Positions 30,135 to 47,357 are shown, counted from the stretch's first letter. The stretch is DNA of 64,000 nucleotides from Lautropia sp. (GCA_030530775.1 JAUMUG010000001.1:248001-312000), one strand, 5' to 3'. Program-made: numbers and translations. The notes: generated from the sequence alone by a model not told the origin.

Positions 30135-30575
30135 CAACAGGCTTTGCGGCCGGCGTGAACGGGTGAATAATCTCCCATTTGCACCGGCATACAGAATTTT
30201 GGAACGAGTTTCGGGGCAAGTGCCCACAAGGCTCTGCATTCGGATACTTGTTTCGATCTGTGCTTTGGGCCGCACCGCAAGGTGTGGGTTGTCAAAGACC
30301 GTATGGGGCCGGCTTCGGCGATTTCCGAATCCCCGAAGCACCGGCCTTGAATGTCCGGCCAACCGTCGTCATTCATGATGATCGGCTGGTATTGGACGCC
30401 ATACGCAGATGGCGGTCCTGAAGAATGAAGTGTTTGATTGCAGTATCGGTTCGTCGGATGGATGTCGATTCGTCCTGCTTGTCGATGGCTGTGGCCGAAG
30501 GCTTCACACCTGGTCGCCGTGTAGTCAACAGCGGAAGCGCGCAAGTGCAACCGCTTCATTTGAAAAGGGAAGACC
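30135..30575 (+). promoter_or_regulatory. rplJ leader region with stem-loop (candidate L10-type leader)
   Basis: 441 bases without a gene between rplA and rplJ. GGCCGG (30307-30312) pairs with CCGGCC (30341-30346), and the flanking CTTCGG/CCGAAG can extend the stem. In proteobacteria this position carries the L10 leader, where L10-L12 complexes repress rplJL translation. I cannot confirm the specific kink-turn binding motif by eye. No promoter was assigned. Confidence 0.45.
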
Positions 30576-31100
30576 GTGGCTCTCAACAGAAATGAGAAAG
30601 CGGCCGTCATCGAGGAAGTCAGTGCACAGATTGCACAGGCCGGCTCGATCGTGGTTGCCGAATACCGTGGTCTGACAGTCGAGAAGATCACCCAGCTGCG
30701 CAAGCAGGCACGGGAATCGGGTGTGTATCTGCGTGTTCTGAAGAACACGTTGGTACGGCGTGCCGTTCAGGGAACGCCGTTCGAGAAGCTGGCCGACCAG
30801 ATGGTGGGTCCGCTGATCTACGGCATCTCCGTTGATCCGGTTGCGCCGGCCAAGCTGCTGGCGAATTTTGCCAAAGCCAACGACCAGCTCGTCATCAAGG
30901 GCGGCGCCATGCCGAACTCGGTGATGGATGTCGCCGGCGTGCAGGCCCTGGCCACCATGCCGAGCCGTGACGAGTTGCTGGCCAAGCTGTTGGGCACGAT
31001 GCAAGCGCCCGTGGCGACCTTCGTCCGCACCCTCAACGAGGTGCCGACCAAGTTCGTCCGCGGTCTGGCCGCCGTGCGAGACAAGCAGGAAGCAGCCTGA
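30576..31100 (+). CDS. rplJ: 50S ribosomal protein L10
   Basis: L10 anchors L7/L12 dimers to form the ribosomal stalk. It has 174 residues (E. coli: 165) and starts with GTG at 30576, preceded by an AGGGA box. The N-terminal RNA-binding part shows [22 protein letters not shown] and [14 protein letters not shown]; the C-terminal helix that binds L7/L12 ends [12 protein letters not shown]. It is followed by rplL after 77 bases. Confidence 0.96.
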   Translation: MALNRNEKAAVIEEVSAQIAQAGSIVVAEYRGLTVEKITQLRKQARESGVYLRVLKNTLVRRAVQGTPFEKLADQMVGPLIYGISVDPVAPAKLLANFAKANDQLVIKGGAMPNSVMDVAGVQALATMPSRDELLAKLLGTMQAPVATFVRTLNEVPTKFVRGLAAVRDKQEAA

Positions 31101-31177
31101 TCGCCTTACACCGTCTGAACGACTGTCGGGCTCGATCCGACGAAACCAAACGCAATTGAACTGGAGTTGATCCAAAA

Positions 31178-31564
31178 ATGGCATTGAGCAAAGAAGAAAT
31201 CCTGGACGCAGTCGCAGGTATGACCGTTCTGGAACTGTCCGAACTGATCAAGATGATGGAAGAGAAGTTCGGCGTGTCGGCGGCGGCCGCTGCCGTCGCT
31301 GTTGCAGCCCCTGCCGCCGGTGGCGCTGCCGCTGGCGCTGCAGCTGAAGAGCAGACCGAATTCACCGTCGTTCTGGCCGCTGCCGGCGAAAAGAAAGTCG
31401 AGGTGATCAAGGTCGTACGTGCTGCCACCGGCCTGGGCCTGAAAGAAGCCAAGGACCTGGTCGACGGTGCTCCGAAGCCCATCAAGGAAGGCATCGCCAA
31501 GGCCGACGCCGAAGCGCTGAAGAAACAGCTGGAAGACGCCGGCGCCAAAGTCGAAGTCAAGTAA
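31178..31564 (+). CDS. rplL: 50S ribosomal protein L7/L12
   Basis: The stalk protein that recruits translation factors. It has 128 residues: an N-terminal dimerisation domain ([20 protein letters not shown]), an Ala/Gly-rich hinge at about residues 38-58 (slightly long) and the C-terminal domain [29 protein letters not shown], which contains the factor-binding face. GGAG precedes the start. A 500-base spacer follows before rpoB. Confidence 0.97.
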   Translation: MALSKEEILDAVAGMTVLELSELIKMMEEKFGVSAAAAAVAVAAPAAGGAAAGAAAEEQTEFTVVLAAAGEKKVEVIKVVRAATGLGLKEAKDLVDGAPKPIKEGIAKADAEALKKQLEDAGAKVEVK

Positions 31565-32064
31565 TCGACTTCCGCCGGAGCATGCTGCCGTCCGGCCCGG
31601 GTTTCGTGAGACGATGCCCGCGCCCGGCAGTCATGTCTCCGGTCAGTGCTTGAGCAGATGCTTTTGCCGCAGCCGGCGTGCCAGCAATGGCCGCCGGCGT
31701 TCGTCGCACTTGGCGCCTGCATTCCATCGTCTCAAATGTTCGGTCCGGACCGCCCGTCGGTTTCCGCTCGAACCAACCGTTCTTCCCACCTGCTGTTGTT
31801 CAGTCGTCCCGGTCACATCATCAAACCTAGGATGACCCGCTCCAAGACGTTGCTCGTTGAAGAGTCGCGTGTTGCAGCGGGTTGCGTCGGCTTTGACGCG
31901 GACCATCGCGGGACCGAAGCGTTCTGTAGCAACGCCGCCTGTTCGCCCGGCGCTGCTCCACGCATTTTCCGCCCGCCCCCGATCGATCCGATGCGGCGCA
32001 ACACCAGAAACATCCCTTCAGTCTCTGTCTGCTTATCGTGACCCCGACATCTCACGGAGAGTCC
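31565..32064 (+). other. rplL-rpoB intercistronic region
   Basis: 500 bases without a supported gene. In E. coli this interval holds an attenuator and an RNase III site. Here I see several GC-rich short inverted repeats but no hairpin followed by a T-run and no clear promoter. Confidence 0.4.
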
Positions 32065-36180
<4,116 letters not shown>

Positions 36181-36207
36181 GGCAAGCTTAGGAATACAGG
36201 AGAACCC

Positions 36208-39200
36208 ATGAAAGCATTGCTGGATCTCTTCAAGCAGGTCGAGGAAAGCGACCACTTCGATGCCATCCGCATCGGCCTTGCCTCGCCTGAGAAAATTCGG
36301 TCGTGGTCCTACGGCGAAGTCAAGAAACCCGAGACCATCAACTACCGGACCTTCAAGCCCGAACGCGATGGTCTGTTCTGCGCCAAGATCTTCGGTCCGA
36401 TCAAGGACTACGAGTGCCTGTGCGGCAAGTACAAGCGCCTGAAACATCGCGGTGTCATCTGTGAAAAGTGCGGTGTCGAAGTGACGCTGGCCAAGGTGCG
36501 TCGTGAGCGCATGGGCCACATCGAGCTGGCAAGCCCGGTCGCGCACATCTGGTTCCTGAAGTCGCTGCCGTCGCGTCTGGGCATGGTGCTCGACATGACG
36601 CTGCGCGACATCGAGCGCGTGTTGTATTTCGAGGCCTATGTGGTGGTCGAGCCGGGCATGACGCCGCTCAAGCGCAACCAGCTGCTGACCGAAGACGATT
36701 TCCTGGCCAAGACCGAGGAATACGGTGACGAGTTCGACGCATCGATGGGTGCCGAGGGTATCCGCGATCTGTTGAAATCGATCGATATCGACCGGGTCGT
36801 CGATCAGCTGCGCGAGGAAATCCAGGTCACGACTTCGGAAGCGAAGGTCAAGAAGATCGCCAAACGTCTGAAGGTGCTGGAAGGCTTCCAGCGCTCGGGC
36901 ATCCGCCCCGAGTGGATGATCATGGAAGTGCTGCCGGTGCTGCCGCCCGAGCTGCGCCCGCTGGTACCGCTGGATGGTGGCCGTTTCGCGACCTCCGATC
37001 TGAATGATCTGTATCGCCGCGTCATCAACCGCAACAACCGTCTGAAACGGCTGCTGGAACTGAAGGCGCCCGAGATCATCGTCCGCAATGAAAAGCGGAT
37101 GCTGCAGGAATCGGTGGATTCGCTGCTGGACAATGGCCGTCGCGGCAAGGCGATGACCGGTGCCAACAAACGTGCGCTGAAGTCGCTGGCCGACATGATC
37201 AAGGGCAAGGGCGGTCGTTTCCGTCAGAACCTGCTGGGCAAGCGTGTCGACTACTCGGGTCGTTCGGTCATCGTGGTCGGTCCGCAGCTCAAGCTGCATC
37301 AGTGCGGTCTGCCCAAGCTGATGGCGCTGGAACTGTTCAAGCCCTTCATCTTCAACAAGCTGGAGGCGATGTCGGCGGCCAACACCATCAAGCAGGCCAA
37401 GAAGATGGTGGATACCCAGGAGCCGATCGTCTGGGACATCCTCGAAGAGGTCATCCGCGAACATCCGGTGATGCTGAACCGGGCGCCGACGCTGCACCGA
37501 CTGGGCATTCAGGCTTTCGAGCCGGTGCTGATCGAGGGCAAGGCCATCCAGCTGCACCCGCTGGTCTGTGCCGCCTTCAACGCCGACTTCGACGGTGACC
37601 AGATGGCTGTGCACGTTCCCCTGTCGCTCGAAGCGCAGATGGAAGCCCGTGCGCTGATGCTGGCCTCGAACAACGTACTGTTCCCGTCCAACGGCGAACC
37701 GTCGATCGTGCCGTCGCAGGATATCGTGCTGGGCCTGTACTACGCCACCCGTGCCAAGGTCAATGGCAAGGGCGAAGGCATGTTCCTGGCCGACATCAAG
37801 GAAGTGCAGCGCGCCTATGACAACGGCGAAGTCGAGTTGGGCACGCGGATCACGGTGCGCCTGGTCGAGTACGAGCGCATCGGTGACAATGAGTTCCAGC
37901 CGCATCTGAAGCGTTTCGAGACCACGGTCGGCCGTGCGCTGCTGTCGGAGATCCTGCCAAAGGGCCTGCCGTTCGACCTGATGAACCGGGCGCTGAAGAA
38001 GAAGGAGATCTCACGCCTGATCAACGCCTCGTTCCGTCGTTGCGGTCTGCGGGCCACCGTCATCCTGGCCGACCAGCTGATGCAGAATGGTTTTCGTCTG
38101 GCTACCCGCGGCGGTATCTCGATCGCCATCGACGACATGCTGGTGCCGCCGTCGAAGCCGCAAATCCTGGCGGCAGCCGAGGACGAGGTCAAGGAAATCG
38201 AAAAGCAGTACACCTCGGGTCTGGTGACGCAGGGCGAACGCTACAACAAGGTGGTCGACATCTGGTCGAAGGCTGGTGATCAGGTTGCCAAGGCGATGAT
38301 GGACCAGTTGGCATCCGAGAGCGTCGTCAATCGTCATGGTGTCAGCGAAAAGCAGGAGTCCTTCAACGCCATTTACATGATGGCGGACTCGGGAGCCCGT
38401 GGTTCGGCCACGCAGATTCGTCAGCTGGCCGGTATGCGGGGGCTGATGGCCAAGCCGGACGGCTCGATCATCGAGACGCCGATCACGGCGAATTTCCGTG
38501 AGGGGCTGAACGTTCTGCAGTACTTCATTTCGACCCACGGTGCGCGTAAAGGTCTGGCCGATACCGCGCTGAAGACCGCGAACTCCGGCTACCTGACCCG
38601 CCGTCTGGTCGACGTGGCCCAGGATCTGGTCGTGACCGAGCAGGATTGCGGCACCAGCAATGGTGTGGCGATGCGTGCGCTGGTCGAAGGTGGTGAGGTC
38701 ATCGAGCCGCTGCGCGACCGCGTACTGGGCCGGGTGACGTCGGTGGACGTGATCAATCCCGAAACCCAGGAGACCGTGATTGCCGCCGGTGAGCTGCTGA
38801 ACGAAGATGCAGTCGAGCGCATCGAGCAGCTGGGTATCGATGAGGTGCGCGTGCGTACCCCGCTGACCTGCGATGTGCGCTATGGTTTGTGCGCCAAGTG
38901 CTATGGCCGTGATCTGGGCCGTGGCGTACTGGTCAATACCGGCGAATCGGTTGGCATCATCGCCGCCCAGTCGATCGGTGAACCCGGTACCCAGCTGACG
39001 ATGCGGACCTTCCACATCGGTGGTGCGGCATCCCGGGCGGCTGTGGCCAGCTCGGTCGAAGCCAAGTCCAACGGTGTGGCCCGTTTCTCGGCGACGATGC
39101 GTTACATCTCCAACGCCAAGAACGAGCTGGTCGTCATCTCGCGTTCGGGCGAAGTCATCATCACCGACGACAACGGCCGCGAACGTGAGCGTCACAAGAT

Positions 39201-40524
39201 CCCCTACGGTGCCACGCTGAACGTGCACGACGGACAGTCGCTGACCGCCGGCTCGCAGCTGGCCAACTGGGACCCCGTGACCCGTCCGATCATCAGCGAA
39301 TACTCGGGCACGGTGAAGTTCGAGAATGTCGAAGAAGGCGTGACCGTGGCCAAGCAGATCGATGAGGTGACCGGTCTGTCGACCCAGGTCGTCATCGATG
39401 CCAAGCGTCGCAGCGCCACCAGCAAGAACGTGCGCCCGACCATGAAGCTGATCAACGAGCACGGCGAGGAAGTCAAGATCGCCGGTACCGATCACTCGGT
39501 ACAGATCGGCTTCCCGGTCGGCGCGCTGATCACCGTGCGCGATGGTCAGTATGTGGCGGTTGGCGAGGTGCTGGCCCGTATTCCACAGGAATCGCACAAA
39601 AACCGGGACATCACCGGGGGTCTGCCGCGGGTGGCCGAACTGTTCGAGGCACGTTCGCCCAAGGATGCCGGTATGCTGGCCGAGGTCACGGGCACGGTCT
39701 CCTTCGGTAAGGACACCAAGGGTAAGCAGCGTCTGGTCATCACCGACCTGGACGGCAATGCCCACGAGTTCCTGATCCCGAAAGAAAAGCACGTGCTGGT
39801 GCATGACGGCCAAGTGGTCAACAAGGGCGAGATGATCGTCGATGGCCCGGCCGATCCTCATGACATCCTGCGTCTGCTGGGTATCGAGGCGTTGTCGCGC
39901 TACATCGTCGATGAGGTGCAGGACGTCTACCGTCTGCAGGGTGTGAAGATCAATGACAAGCACATCGAGGTGATCGTCCGCCAGATGCTGCGTCGGGTGG
40001 TCGTGACGGCACCGGGCGGCACCAGTTTCATCGTCGGCGAACAGGTCGAGCGCAGCGAGATTCTGGATGCCACCGACAAGATGAATGCCGAAGGCAAGCT
40101 GCCTCCGGCCTATGACAATATCCTGCTCGGTATCACCAAGGCTTCGCTGTCGACCGACTCGTTCATCTCGGCGGCTTCCTTCCAGGAAACCACCCGGGTG
40201 TTGACCGAAGCGGCCATCATGGGCAAGCGCGACGATCTGCGTGGTCTGAAGGAGAATGTCATCGTCGGCCGTCTGATTCCGGCCGGTACGGGTCTGGCCT
40301 ATCACAAAGCCCGTCACGACAAGGAATCGGTCGAGGCACAGGAAGCCGCTGCACTGGCGGCTGCCGAAGCTGCCTTTGCGATGCCGGTCGAATCCTCGCT
40401 GGTTTCGGACGACGGCACCAGCCGTGCCGCGATGGACTTGAACGCCCTGTTCGGCGGCTCCAACATGATGCCGGAACCCGAAGCACCGGTTTCCGACAGG
40501 GGGATGTCTTCGGACGATGCCTGA
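36208..40524 (+). CDS. rpoC: DNA-directed RNA polymerase beta' subunit
   Basis: The catalytic large subunit, 1,438 residues (E. coli: 1,407). The N-terminal zinc ribbon has Cys70, Cys72, Cys85 and Cys88. The Mg-binding motif NADFDGDQ falls at residues 458-465, with Asp460, Asp462 and Asp464, the same numbering as E. coli. The second zinc cluster ([15 protein letters not shown]) and the bridge/trigger-loop region with [22 protein letters not shown] are intact. The tail is Ala/Ser-rich and variable. A terminator-like hairpin lies 200 bases downstream. Confidence 0.98.
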   Translation: MKALLDLFKQVEESDHFDAIRIGLASPEKIRSWSYGEVKKPETINYRTFKPERDGLFCAKIFGPIKDYECLCGKYKRLKHRGVICEKCGVEVTLAKVRRERMGHIELASPVAHIWFLKSLPSRLGMVLDMTLRDIERVLYFEAYVVVEPGMTPLKRNQLLTEDDFLAKTEEYGDEFDASMGAEGIRDLLKSIDIDRVVDQLREEIQVTTSEAKVKKIAKRLKVLEGFQRSGIRPEWMIMEVLPVLPPELRPLVPLDGGRFATSDLNDLYRRVINRNNRLKRLLELKAPEIIVRNEKRMLQESVDSLLDNGRRGKAMTGANKRALKSLADMIKGKGGRFRQNLLGKRVDYSGRSVIVVGPQLKLHQCGLPKLMALELFKPFIFNKLEAMSAANTIKQAKKMVDTQEPIVWDILEEVIREHPVMLNRAPTLHRLGIQAFEPVLIEGKAIQLHPLVCAAFNADFDGDQMAVHVPLSLEAQMEARALMLASNNVLFPSNGEPSIVPSQDIVLGLYYATRAKVNGKGEGMFLADIKEVQRAYDNGEVELGTRITVRLVEYERIGDNEFQPHLKRFETTVGRALLSEILPKGLPFDLMNRALKKKEISRLINASFRRCGLRATVILADQLMQNGFRLATRGGISIAIDDMLVPPSKPQILAAAEDEVKEIEKQYTSGLVTQGERYNKVVDIWSKAGDQVAKAMMDQLASESVVNRHGVSEKQESFNAIYMMADSGARGSATQIRQLAGMRGLMAKPDGSIIETPITANFREGLNVLQYFISTHGARKGLADTALKTANSGYLTRRLVDVAQDLVVTEQDCGTSNGVAMRALVEGGEVIEPLRDRVLGRVTSVDVINPETQETVIAAGELLNEDAVERIEQLGIDEVRVRTPLTCDVRYGLCAKCYGRDLGRGVLVNTGESVGIIAAQSIGEPGTQLTMRTFHIGGAASRAAVASSVEAKSNGVARFSATMRYISNAKNELVVISRSGEVIITDDNGRERERHKIPYGATLNVHDGQSLTAGSQLANWDPVTRPIISEYSGTVKFENVEEGVTVAKQIDEVTGLSTQVVIDAKRRSATSKNVRPTMKLINEHGEEVKIAGTDHSVQIGFPVGALITVRDGQYVAVGEVLARIPQESHKNRDITGGLPRVAELFEARSPKDAGMLAEVTGTVSFGKDTKGKQRLVITDLDGNAHEFLIPKEKHVLVHDGQVVNKGEMIVDGPADPHDILRLLGIEALSRYIVDEVQDVYRLQGVKINDKHIEVIVRQMLRRVVVTAPGGTSFIVGEQVERSEILDATDKMNAEGKLPPAYDNILLGITKASLSTDSFISAASFQETTRVLTEAAIMGKRDDLRGLKENVIVGRLIPAGTGLAYHKARHDKESVEAQEAAALAAAEAAFAMPVESSLVSDDGTSRAAMDLNALFGGSNMMPEPEAPVSDRGMSSDDA

Positions 40525-41299
40525 TCTGGGAGCATGGTGGAAGGGGGCTCCTTCGACGAGGATGGAGCGCCTTTCCGTCGGCAACCCCGTGTCTCGCGAG
40601 GCGCTGCAGTTGCCCGGTCTTCGTCTGTTGCGCGATCCGGCTTCGTGATGCTCGTCCTGGACTGCCGAGCATCCTTGTCTGGATGGTCGATGCTGGACTG
40701 GCACCCGCGTCGGCCCGGTCTTTCCCGAACGCCGCTTCGTTTTCTGCGGGGCGGTTTTTTTATTGCTCGGTGCGTATGCATGGCAGGGGGGGTATTGGGG
40801 CTGCGTAGTCCGGGGCTTCCGTGGGTCTGAACCGCCTGCACCGTGTCCTGCGCGGTATTGCTTCGGCGTGCAGCCTTGTTTTGCAGGTGTATACGGTAAC
40901 CTCCCTGCGAGCATGAAACCCGATTCGATAGCAGGGGCACTATGTCACAGGCGTATCTGTTTAGGCCTGGAATCGGCGCAAGTGTCGGGTTTTGATAATT
41001 ATTCCGATAGATATACCTTTTATTACAATTCAAGGTGCATTCTCGATGACGCTCATCGGGCTACGCTGTCAAATCGATGGCTGGGCACAGAGTCATGGTT
41101 TCTGACGCGGTTGCAGCGATGTGTTCCGGCCAGGGTGCGGCGACGCATGTCGGCCCGGATATCACGGCTTGTCGAAGCAGACGGGAGCCGTAGGAGATCG
41201 GGGCGGAGGCGGGAAGGTGCCCGATTGCTGCCTGTTTGCGCCTGCTTGTGCGGGGCGCAGCAAAAAACCGTCGGACATTCAGTTTTGCAGGAGTTTTCG
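40525..41299. other. rpoC-to-hicB intergenic region
   Basis: 775 bases. It contains the candidate terminator at 40730-40761 and a markedly AT-rich patch at about 40990-41040, unusual for this GC-rich region. Open frames here are not supported as genes. The patch may hold a promoter for the hicB-like gene, but no properly spaced pair of boxes was found. Confidence 0.45.
40730..40761 (+). terminator. Probable intrinsic terminator of the rpoBC transcript
   Basis: CGCCGC (40730-40735) can pair with GCGGGGCG (40746-40753) with a two-base bulge and a 10-base loop, followed by a run of seven T (40755-40761). This separates rpoBC from the str operon. Confidence 0.6.
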
Positions 41300-41512
41300 A
41301 TGTCCTATGCCGTTGTTATCGAGCAGCGCGGTTCCTGGTTCCGGGCCTATGTGCCCGATCTTCCCGGCTGCACCGCCACCGGCAACAGCCTGGCCGAGGC
41401 GGAAGCAGCCGTCCGTGAAGTGATGCGGGTCTTCCCCGGCGGATGCGAAGGCAAATCTACCCAGGAGCCTGCACAGGCTTCCGGTTATCTGTGGGTGAAC
41501 CCGCACGTTTGA
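41300..41512 (+). CDS. Orphan HicB-like (UPF0150) antitoxin-domain protein
   Basis: A 70-residue protein starting MSYAVVIEQRGSWFRAYV, with AGGAG eight bases before the ATG. Residues 1-50 match the HicB N-terminal (ribonuclease H-like) fold: AVVIEQ strand, YVPDLPGCTATGNSLAEAE, and a following helix AAVREVMRVF. HicB proteins normally neutralise the HicA mRNA toxin and carry a C-terminal DNA-binding domain. Here neither a hicA gene nor such a domain is present; the last 20 residues are unrelated. It sits alone between rpoC and rpsL. It may be a domesticated regulator or a degraded antitoxin. The identification rests on the fold pattern only. Confidence 0.75.
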   Translation: MSYAVVIEQRGSWFRAYVPDLPGCTATGNSLAEAEAAVREVMRVFPGGCEGKSTQEPAQASGYLWVNPHV

Positions 41513-41553
41513 GCCGTGCCTGGGGTGTGTCGAGTGTCGAAGCACGTCAAGCG

Positions 41554-41583
41554 TTGACGCCGCAGATCAGTTACTTTTATACT
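41554..41583 (+). promoter_or_regulatory. Sigma70-type promoter for the str operon (rpsL)
   Basis: TTGACG (41554-41559), an 18-base spacer and TATACT (41578-41583), about 250 bases before rpsL. The rest of the 323-base hicB-rpsL gap holds nothing recognisable; the leader between this promoter and rpsL is long. Confidence 0.8.
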
Positions 41584-41835
41584 TTCTCCCTTTCTGGGGC
41601 GGATTTCGTACATCCGCGCGTCAGGTGCGCTCTTTGGATTGCTCCAGGGCTCGTCCGTCTTGGAACGGGTTGGGCCCGGCATTCGGTCAAGGGGTGCTCT
41701 GGCACTGCGCCCCAGAAATCACCGGACCCTTTCCGGTTCAGTATCGACCAGGCAGGCGCCCCAGCGCGTTGCCATGGATTGATCATCGATCGATGCAGCC
41801 CGTCGGGCTGCTCCTAAATCCAAGCGTCATCAGCC

Positions 41836-42213
41836 ATGCCAACCATCAATCAGCTCGTACGCAAGCCGCGTCAATCCGCGGTCGTCAAGAGCAAGAGTCC
41901 CGCGCTGGAGGATTGCCCTCAGCGTCGTGGCGTCTGCACCCGCGTATATACCACCACACCCAAGAAGCCGAACTCCGCGCTGCGTAAAGTGGCCAAAGTT
42001 CGCCTGACCAACGGTTTCGAGGTCATCTCGTACATCGGCGGTGAAGGCCACAACCTGCAGGAGCACTCGGTCGTTCTGATCCGTGGCGGTCGTGTGAAAG
42101 ACCTGCCCGGTGTGCGTTATCACATCGTCCGCGGCTCTCTCGATCTGCAAGGCGTCAAGGACCGCAAGCAAGCGCGTTCCAAATACGGTGCCAAACGGCC
42201 CAAAGCCAAGTAA
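41836..42213 (+). CDS. rpsL: 30S ribosomal protein S12
   Basis: S12 lies at the decoding centre. It has 125 residues (E. coli: 124) starting [12 protein letters not shown]. The decoding loops [13 protein letters not shown] (Lys43) and [13 protein letters not shown] (Lys88, Asp89) have wild-type residues associated with streptomycin sensitivity. First gene of the str operon. A 357-base gap to rpsG is longer than usual. Confidence 0.98.
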   Translation: MPTINQLVRKPRQSAVVKSKSPALEDCPQRRGVCTRVYTTTPKKPNSALRKVAKVRLTNGFEVISYIGGEGHNLQEHSVVLIRGGRVKDLPGVRYHIVRGSLDLQGVKDRKQARSKYGAKRPKAK

Positions 42214-42570
42214 TCACCGTCGTTTCAAACGATTCGCGATATCCGTCCATCATCGGGCACGATGTCGGAGTCGGTCAGGGTGGTCATGGCAGATGGCTCG
42301 CGATGGGCGCGGGTCGGTGCCGCCATCCAGTAAGCGGCTTCACCATGGACGGCCGTCAGGCCGAAAAGTCGTGAAGTCAGGGACGAAGAAGCCCATATTC
42401 CCTTTCTGTTCTGGCCTTGGCGGGCAAAGCGGGCGGCAGCGACGATTACAGCCGGGCGCGGGTGCGACCCGTCGCTTCGACATCGATGCACCGATTCGTC
42501 CGCAGGCGCTGCCGAGACAGAGAAGGATCAGGGTTTCGGAAAGCCCAGCTGAATTCAATCAGAGGAAAAT
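42214..42570 (+). other. rpsL-rpsG intercistronic gap
   Basis: 357 bases with no supported gene. In E. coli the shorter rpsL-rpsG spacer carries the S7 autoregulatory site. A palindrome GACGGCCGTC occurs near 42350, but I cannot identify an S7 site by eye. Confidence 0.4.
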
Positions 42571-43041
42571 ATGCCACGTCGTCGCGAAGTACCGAAGCGC
42601 GTGATCCTGCCGGATCCGGTCTATCACAATGAAGAAGTCGCCAAGTTCATCAACGTGTTGATGCTCTCCGGCAAGAAAGCCGTCGCAGAGCGCATCTTGT
42701 ACGGTGCCTTCGAAATCATCCGCAACAAGTCCGGCAAAGATCCGATCGAAGTCTTCCAGGTTGCACTGACCAATTCCCGTCCGATGGTCGAGGTCAAGAG
42801 CCGTCGGGTCGGCGGTGCCAACTATCAGGTGCCTGTCGAAGTCCGTCCGGTTCGTCGTACCGCGCTGGCCATGCGCTGGTTGCGTGAAGCAGCCAAGAAG
42901 CGCAGCGAAAAATCGATGGGCCAGCGTCTGGCCAACGAGTTGATGGAAGCCGCCGAGAACCGTGGTGGTGCAGTCAAGCGTCGTGACGAGGTTCACCGCA
43001 TGGCTGACGCCAACCGCGCCTTCTCCCACTTCCGCTTCTGA
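42571..43041 (+). CDS. rpsG: 30S ribosomal protein S7
   Basis: Initiates assembly of the 30S head. It has 156 residues starting [18 protein letters not shown], typical of beta-proteobacteria. RNA-binding segments [22 protein letters not shown] and [14 protein letters not shown] are intact. AGAGGAAA precedes the ATG. Second gene of the str operon, followed by fusA after 125 bases. Confidence 0.98.
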   Translation: MPRRREVPKRVILPDPVYHNEEVAKFINVLMLSGKKAVAERILYGAFEIIRNKSGKDPIEVFQVALTNSRPMVEVKSRRVGGANYQVPVEVRPVRRTALAMRWLREAAKKRSEKSMGQRLANELMEAAENRGGAVKRRDEVHRMADANRAFSHFRF

Positions 43042-43166
43042 TCGCCGCCACCAGCGGCACACAAGGACACTCGTCCTGCCCCTCGTACCGGACTGTTTCG
43101 GCCCCGTCATGAGCGGGGCGCGGATTCAGTCCCGTGCTTCAATGCGTTAATCAAGGACTCACCATC

Positions 43167-45272
43167 ATGGCTCGCAAGACTCCCATCGAGCGCTACCGGA
43201 ATATTGGTATTTCGGCCCACATCGATGCAGGAAAAACCACGACCACCGAGCGCATCCTGTATTACACCGGCGTCAACCACAAGCTGGGTGAAGTGCATGA
43301 TGGCGCAGCTACCACCGACTGGATGGAGCAGGAGCAGGAGCGTGGGATCACCATCACTTCGGCTGCCGTAACCACTTTCTGGAAGGGGATGGATCTCTCC
43401 TATCCGGAGCACCGCATCAACATCATCGACACCCCGGGGCACGTCGACTTCACCATCGAGGTCGAGCGTTCGATGCGTGTGCTCGATGGCGCCTGCATGG
43501 TGTACTGCGCGGTGGGTGGCGTCCAGCCCCAGTCCGAAACCGTTTGGCGTCAGGCCAACAAGTACAAAGTGCCCCGTCTGGCCTTCGTGAACAAGATGGA
43601 CCGTACTGGCGCCAACTTCTTCAAGGTCTACGAACAAATGCGCACGCGCCTGCGCGCCAACCCGATTCCGGTGGTGATCCCCATCGGCGCCGAGGACAAG
43701 TTCGAAGGCGTGGTCGATCTGATCAAGATGAAAGCCATCATCTGGGACGAAGCCTCCCAGGGGATGAAGTTCGAGTACCGGGACATCCCGGCCGAGCTGG
43801 CGGACAGTGCTGCCGAATGGCGCGAAAAGATGCTCGAAGCTGCCGCCGAGTCGGACGAAGAACTGATGAACGAGTACCTCGAGAACGGCGATCTACCCGA
43901 GGGTAAGATCAAGGTCGGCTTGCGCAAGCGCACCATCGCCAACGAAATCCAGCCAATGCTGTGCGGTACCGCCTTCAAGAACAAGGGCGTGCAGCGCATG
44001 CTGGATGCCGTCATCGACTTCCTGCCCTCGCCGGTGGAGATTCCGCCGATCGAAGGAGAGACTGAAGATGGTGAGCAGGTCATTCGCAAGGCCGACGACA
44101 ACGAAAAATTCGCTGCGTTGGCGTTCAAACTGATGACAGACCCCTTCGTCGGCCAGCTGACCTTCGTGCGCGTCTACTCGGGCGTGTTGAATTCGGGCGA
44201 TACCGTGATCAACGCCACCCGCGGCAAGAAGGAGCGTATCGGCCGTCTGTTGCAGATGCACGCCAACAACCGCGAAGAAATCAAGGAAGTCCGCGCCGGT
44301 GACATCGCCGCCGTGGTGGGCCTGAAGGATGTGACCACCGGCGAAACGCTGACCGACGTGGCATCGCCGATCATTCTGGAGCGGATGGTGTTCCCCGAGC
44401 CGGTGATCCGTCAGGCGGTCGAGCCGAAGTCCAAGGCCGATCAGGAGAAAATGGGTTTGGCGCTGGCACGTCTGGCTGCCGAGGATCCGTCGTTCCGTGT
44501 GCACACCGATGAAGAATCGGGCCAGACCATCATCGGTGGTATGGGTGAGCTGCACCTGGAAATCATCGTCGATCGGATGAAGCGTGAATTCAACGTGGAC
44601 GCCAACGTCGGCAAGCCCCAGGTGGCCTATCGCGAAACGATCCGCAAATCGGTCGAAAATGCCGAAGCCAAGTTCGTCAAGCAGTCGGGCGGCCGTGGTC
44701 AGTACGGCCACGTCGTGCTCAAGCTCGAACCGCTCGAGCCGGGCGGTGCCGGGTTCGAATTCGTCGATGCCATCAAGGGCGGTGTGGTCCCCCGTGAATT
44801 CATCCCGGCCGTTCAGAAAGGTATCGAGGATACGCTGCCCGCCGGCGTGCTGGCTGGCTATCCGGTCGTGGACGTGAAGGTGACGCTGCACTTCGGTTCC
44901 TACCACGATGTCGACTCGAACGAAAACGCCTTCAAACAGGCGGGTTCGATGGCCTTCAAAGAAGGCATGCGCAAAGCCAGCCCGGTTCTGCTGGAGCCGA
45001 TGATGGCGGTCGAGGTCGAAACGCCGGAAGACTATGCCGGTACGGTGATGGGCGATCTGTCCTCGCGGCGCGGCATGATCCAGGGTATGGAAGACATGGT
45101 GGGTGGCGGCAAGCAGATCAAGGCCGAGGTTCCGCTGGCCGAAATGTTCGGCTACGCAACCACACTGCGGTCGCTGACGCAGGGCCGCGCCACGTACACT
45201 ATGGAATTCAAGCAATATGCCGAAGCGCCGAAAAACGTCGCCGAGGCCGTGATCGCTGCACGAACCAAGTGA
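43167..45272 (+). CDS. fusA: Elongation factor G
   Basis: The GTPase that drives translocation and, with RRF, ribosome recycling. It has 701 residues (E. coli: 704), starting [16 protein letters not shown] at 43167; the frame is open 11 codons earlier. G-motifs [14 protein letters not shown] and NKMDRTG are intact, and the C-terminal domain ends in AVIAARTK. Threonine codons are mostly ACC, in contrast with the tuf gene that follows 128 bases later. Confidence 0.98.
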   Translation: MARKTPIERYRNIGISAHIDAGKTTTTERILYYTGVNHKLGEVHDGAATTDWMEQEQERGITITSAAVTTFWKGMDLSYPEHRINIIDTPGHVDFTIEVERSMRVLDGACMVYCAVGGVQPQSETVWRQANKYKVPRLAFVNKMDRTGANFFKVYEQMRTRLRANPIPVVIPIGAEDKFEGVVDLIKMKAIIWDEASQGMKFEYRDIPAELADSAAEWREKMLEAAAESDEELMNEYLENGDLPEGKIKVGLRKRTIANEIQPMLCGTAFKNKGVQRMLDAVIDFLPSPVEIPPIEGETEDGEQVIRKADDNEKFAALAFKLMTDPFVGQLTFVRVYSGVLNSGDTVINATRGKKERIGRLLQMHANNREEIKEVRAGDIAAVVGLKDVTTGETLTDVASPIILERMVFPEPVIRQAVEPKSKADQEKMGLALARLAAEDPSFRVHTDEESGQTIIGGMGELHLEIIVDRMKREFNVDANVGKPQVAYRETIRKSVENAEAKFVKQSGGRGQYGHVVLKLEPLEPGGAGFEFVDAIKGGVVPREFIPAVQKGIEDTLPAGVLAGYPVVDVKVTLHFGSYHDVDSNENAFKQAGSMAFKEGMRKASPVLLEPMMAVEVETPEDYAGTVMGDLSSRRGMIQGMEDMVGGGKQIKAEVPLAEMFGYATTLRSLTQGRATYTMEFKQYAEAPKNVAEAVIAARTK

Positions 45273-45397
45273 AAACCGACATCTGCGGACTTTGCCGTCC
45301 GGCGGATGAGAACCGATACGGAAGCGCAGATACCGGATGTTCCGATGGGTGCTTCCGCAACATGACAACCCGATTGAATGAATCAGGAGTGAACTGA

Positions 45398-46592
<1,195 letters not shown>

Positions 46593-46623
46593 CGGGTTTC
46601 AATCGATACTAGTCAGTCAGAAT

Positions 46624-46648
46624 AGGGGCGTGTCTGCCGCACGCCTCT
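46624..46648 (+). promoter_or_regulatory. Stem-loop in the rpsJ leader
   Basis: AGGGGCGTG (46624-46632) pairs with CACGCCTCT (46640-46648) with one mismatch and a 7-base loop. It ends 19 bases before the rpsJ start, whose AAGGAA box follows it. In E. coli the S10 leader is the target of L4 control; whether this hairpin serves that role is unknown. Confidence 0.5.
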
Positions 46649-46667
46649 CGCTCTTTAAGGAACAAGC

Positions 46668-46979
46668 ATGGCAAACCAGAAGATCCGTATCCGTTTGAAG
46701 GCTTTCGATTACAAACTGATCGATCAGTCCGCCGCTGAAATCGTCGATACGGCCAAGCGTACCGGCGCTGTCGTTCATGGCCCCGTGCCGCTGCCGACGC
46801 GCATCGAGCGTTTCGACGTGCTGCGTTCGCCGCACGTCAACAAGACCTCCCGTGACCAGTTGGAGATTCGTACCCATCTGCGTCTGATGGACATCGTCGA
46901 CCCGACCGACAAGACGGTCGATGCGTTGATGAAGCTTGATTTGCCTGCCGGCGTGGATGTCGAGATCAAGCTGCACTGA
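46668..46979 (+). CDS. rpsJ: 30S ribosomal protein S10 (NusE)
   Basis: Ribosomal head protein and NusB/NusG partner in antitermination. It has 103 residues, the E. coli length: [38 protein letters not shown] and DVEIKLH are conserved. AAGGAA precedes the ATG. It is normally the first gene of the S10 operon directly before rplC. Here it is followed by a strong terminator and 8.5 kb of sugar genes, so it is effectively the last gene of the str transcript. Confidence 0.98.
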   Translation: MANQKIRIRLKAFDYKLIDQSAAEIVDTAKRTGAVVHGPVPLPTRIERFDVLRSPHVNKTSRDQLEIRTHLRLMDIVDPTDKTVDALMKLDLPAGVDVEIKLH

Positions 46980-47044
46980 TCCTCTTCGTTCGTAACGAGC
47001 CGAACATTCGGAAGCGCCCCGCCCCAGGTGTGCCGGGCGCCTTC

Positions 47045-47085
47045 AAAAAAACCTGCCGTTCCTCTCGGGGCCGGCAGGTTTTTTG
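47045..47085 (+). terminator. Strong intrinsic terminator after rpsJ (bidirectional)
   Basis: AAAAACCTGCCG (47046-47057) pairs with CGGCAGGTTTTTT (47072-47084), a perfect GC stem flanked by an A-tract on one side and a T6 run on the other. It lies 66 bases past the rpsJ stop. It would work on both strands, and so could also stop minus-strand transcription from the sugar module. Confidence 0.9.
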
Positions 47086-47357
47086 CGTTTGGTCCTTATG
47101 TCCCCGGCAGAGGGTAGGTCCGCCAGCCATGTCCAGTGCGTGTTCAGGTCGATCTGATTCCACACGGACAGTTGCGCCGTGGCGATCCCGAGGTAACCCG
47201 TCGGGATTGCCGTTACTGTTCGATCTTCACCGTGTCGCGTTGTGAGCTCGATGTACGCCCCGGGCCGGGGCGGGAGGCTGGCAGATAGGCCGGCATGTAT
47301 CGTATCGGGCGCAGAGGTGCAGCCCGGCCGATCATTGTCGTAGCGTACGTCCTGCAT

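Noticed and set aside
38011..40914. 967-codon open frame antisense to rpoC
   Set aside because: Same reverse-frame shadow; no start signal or recognisable domain.
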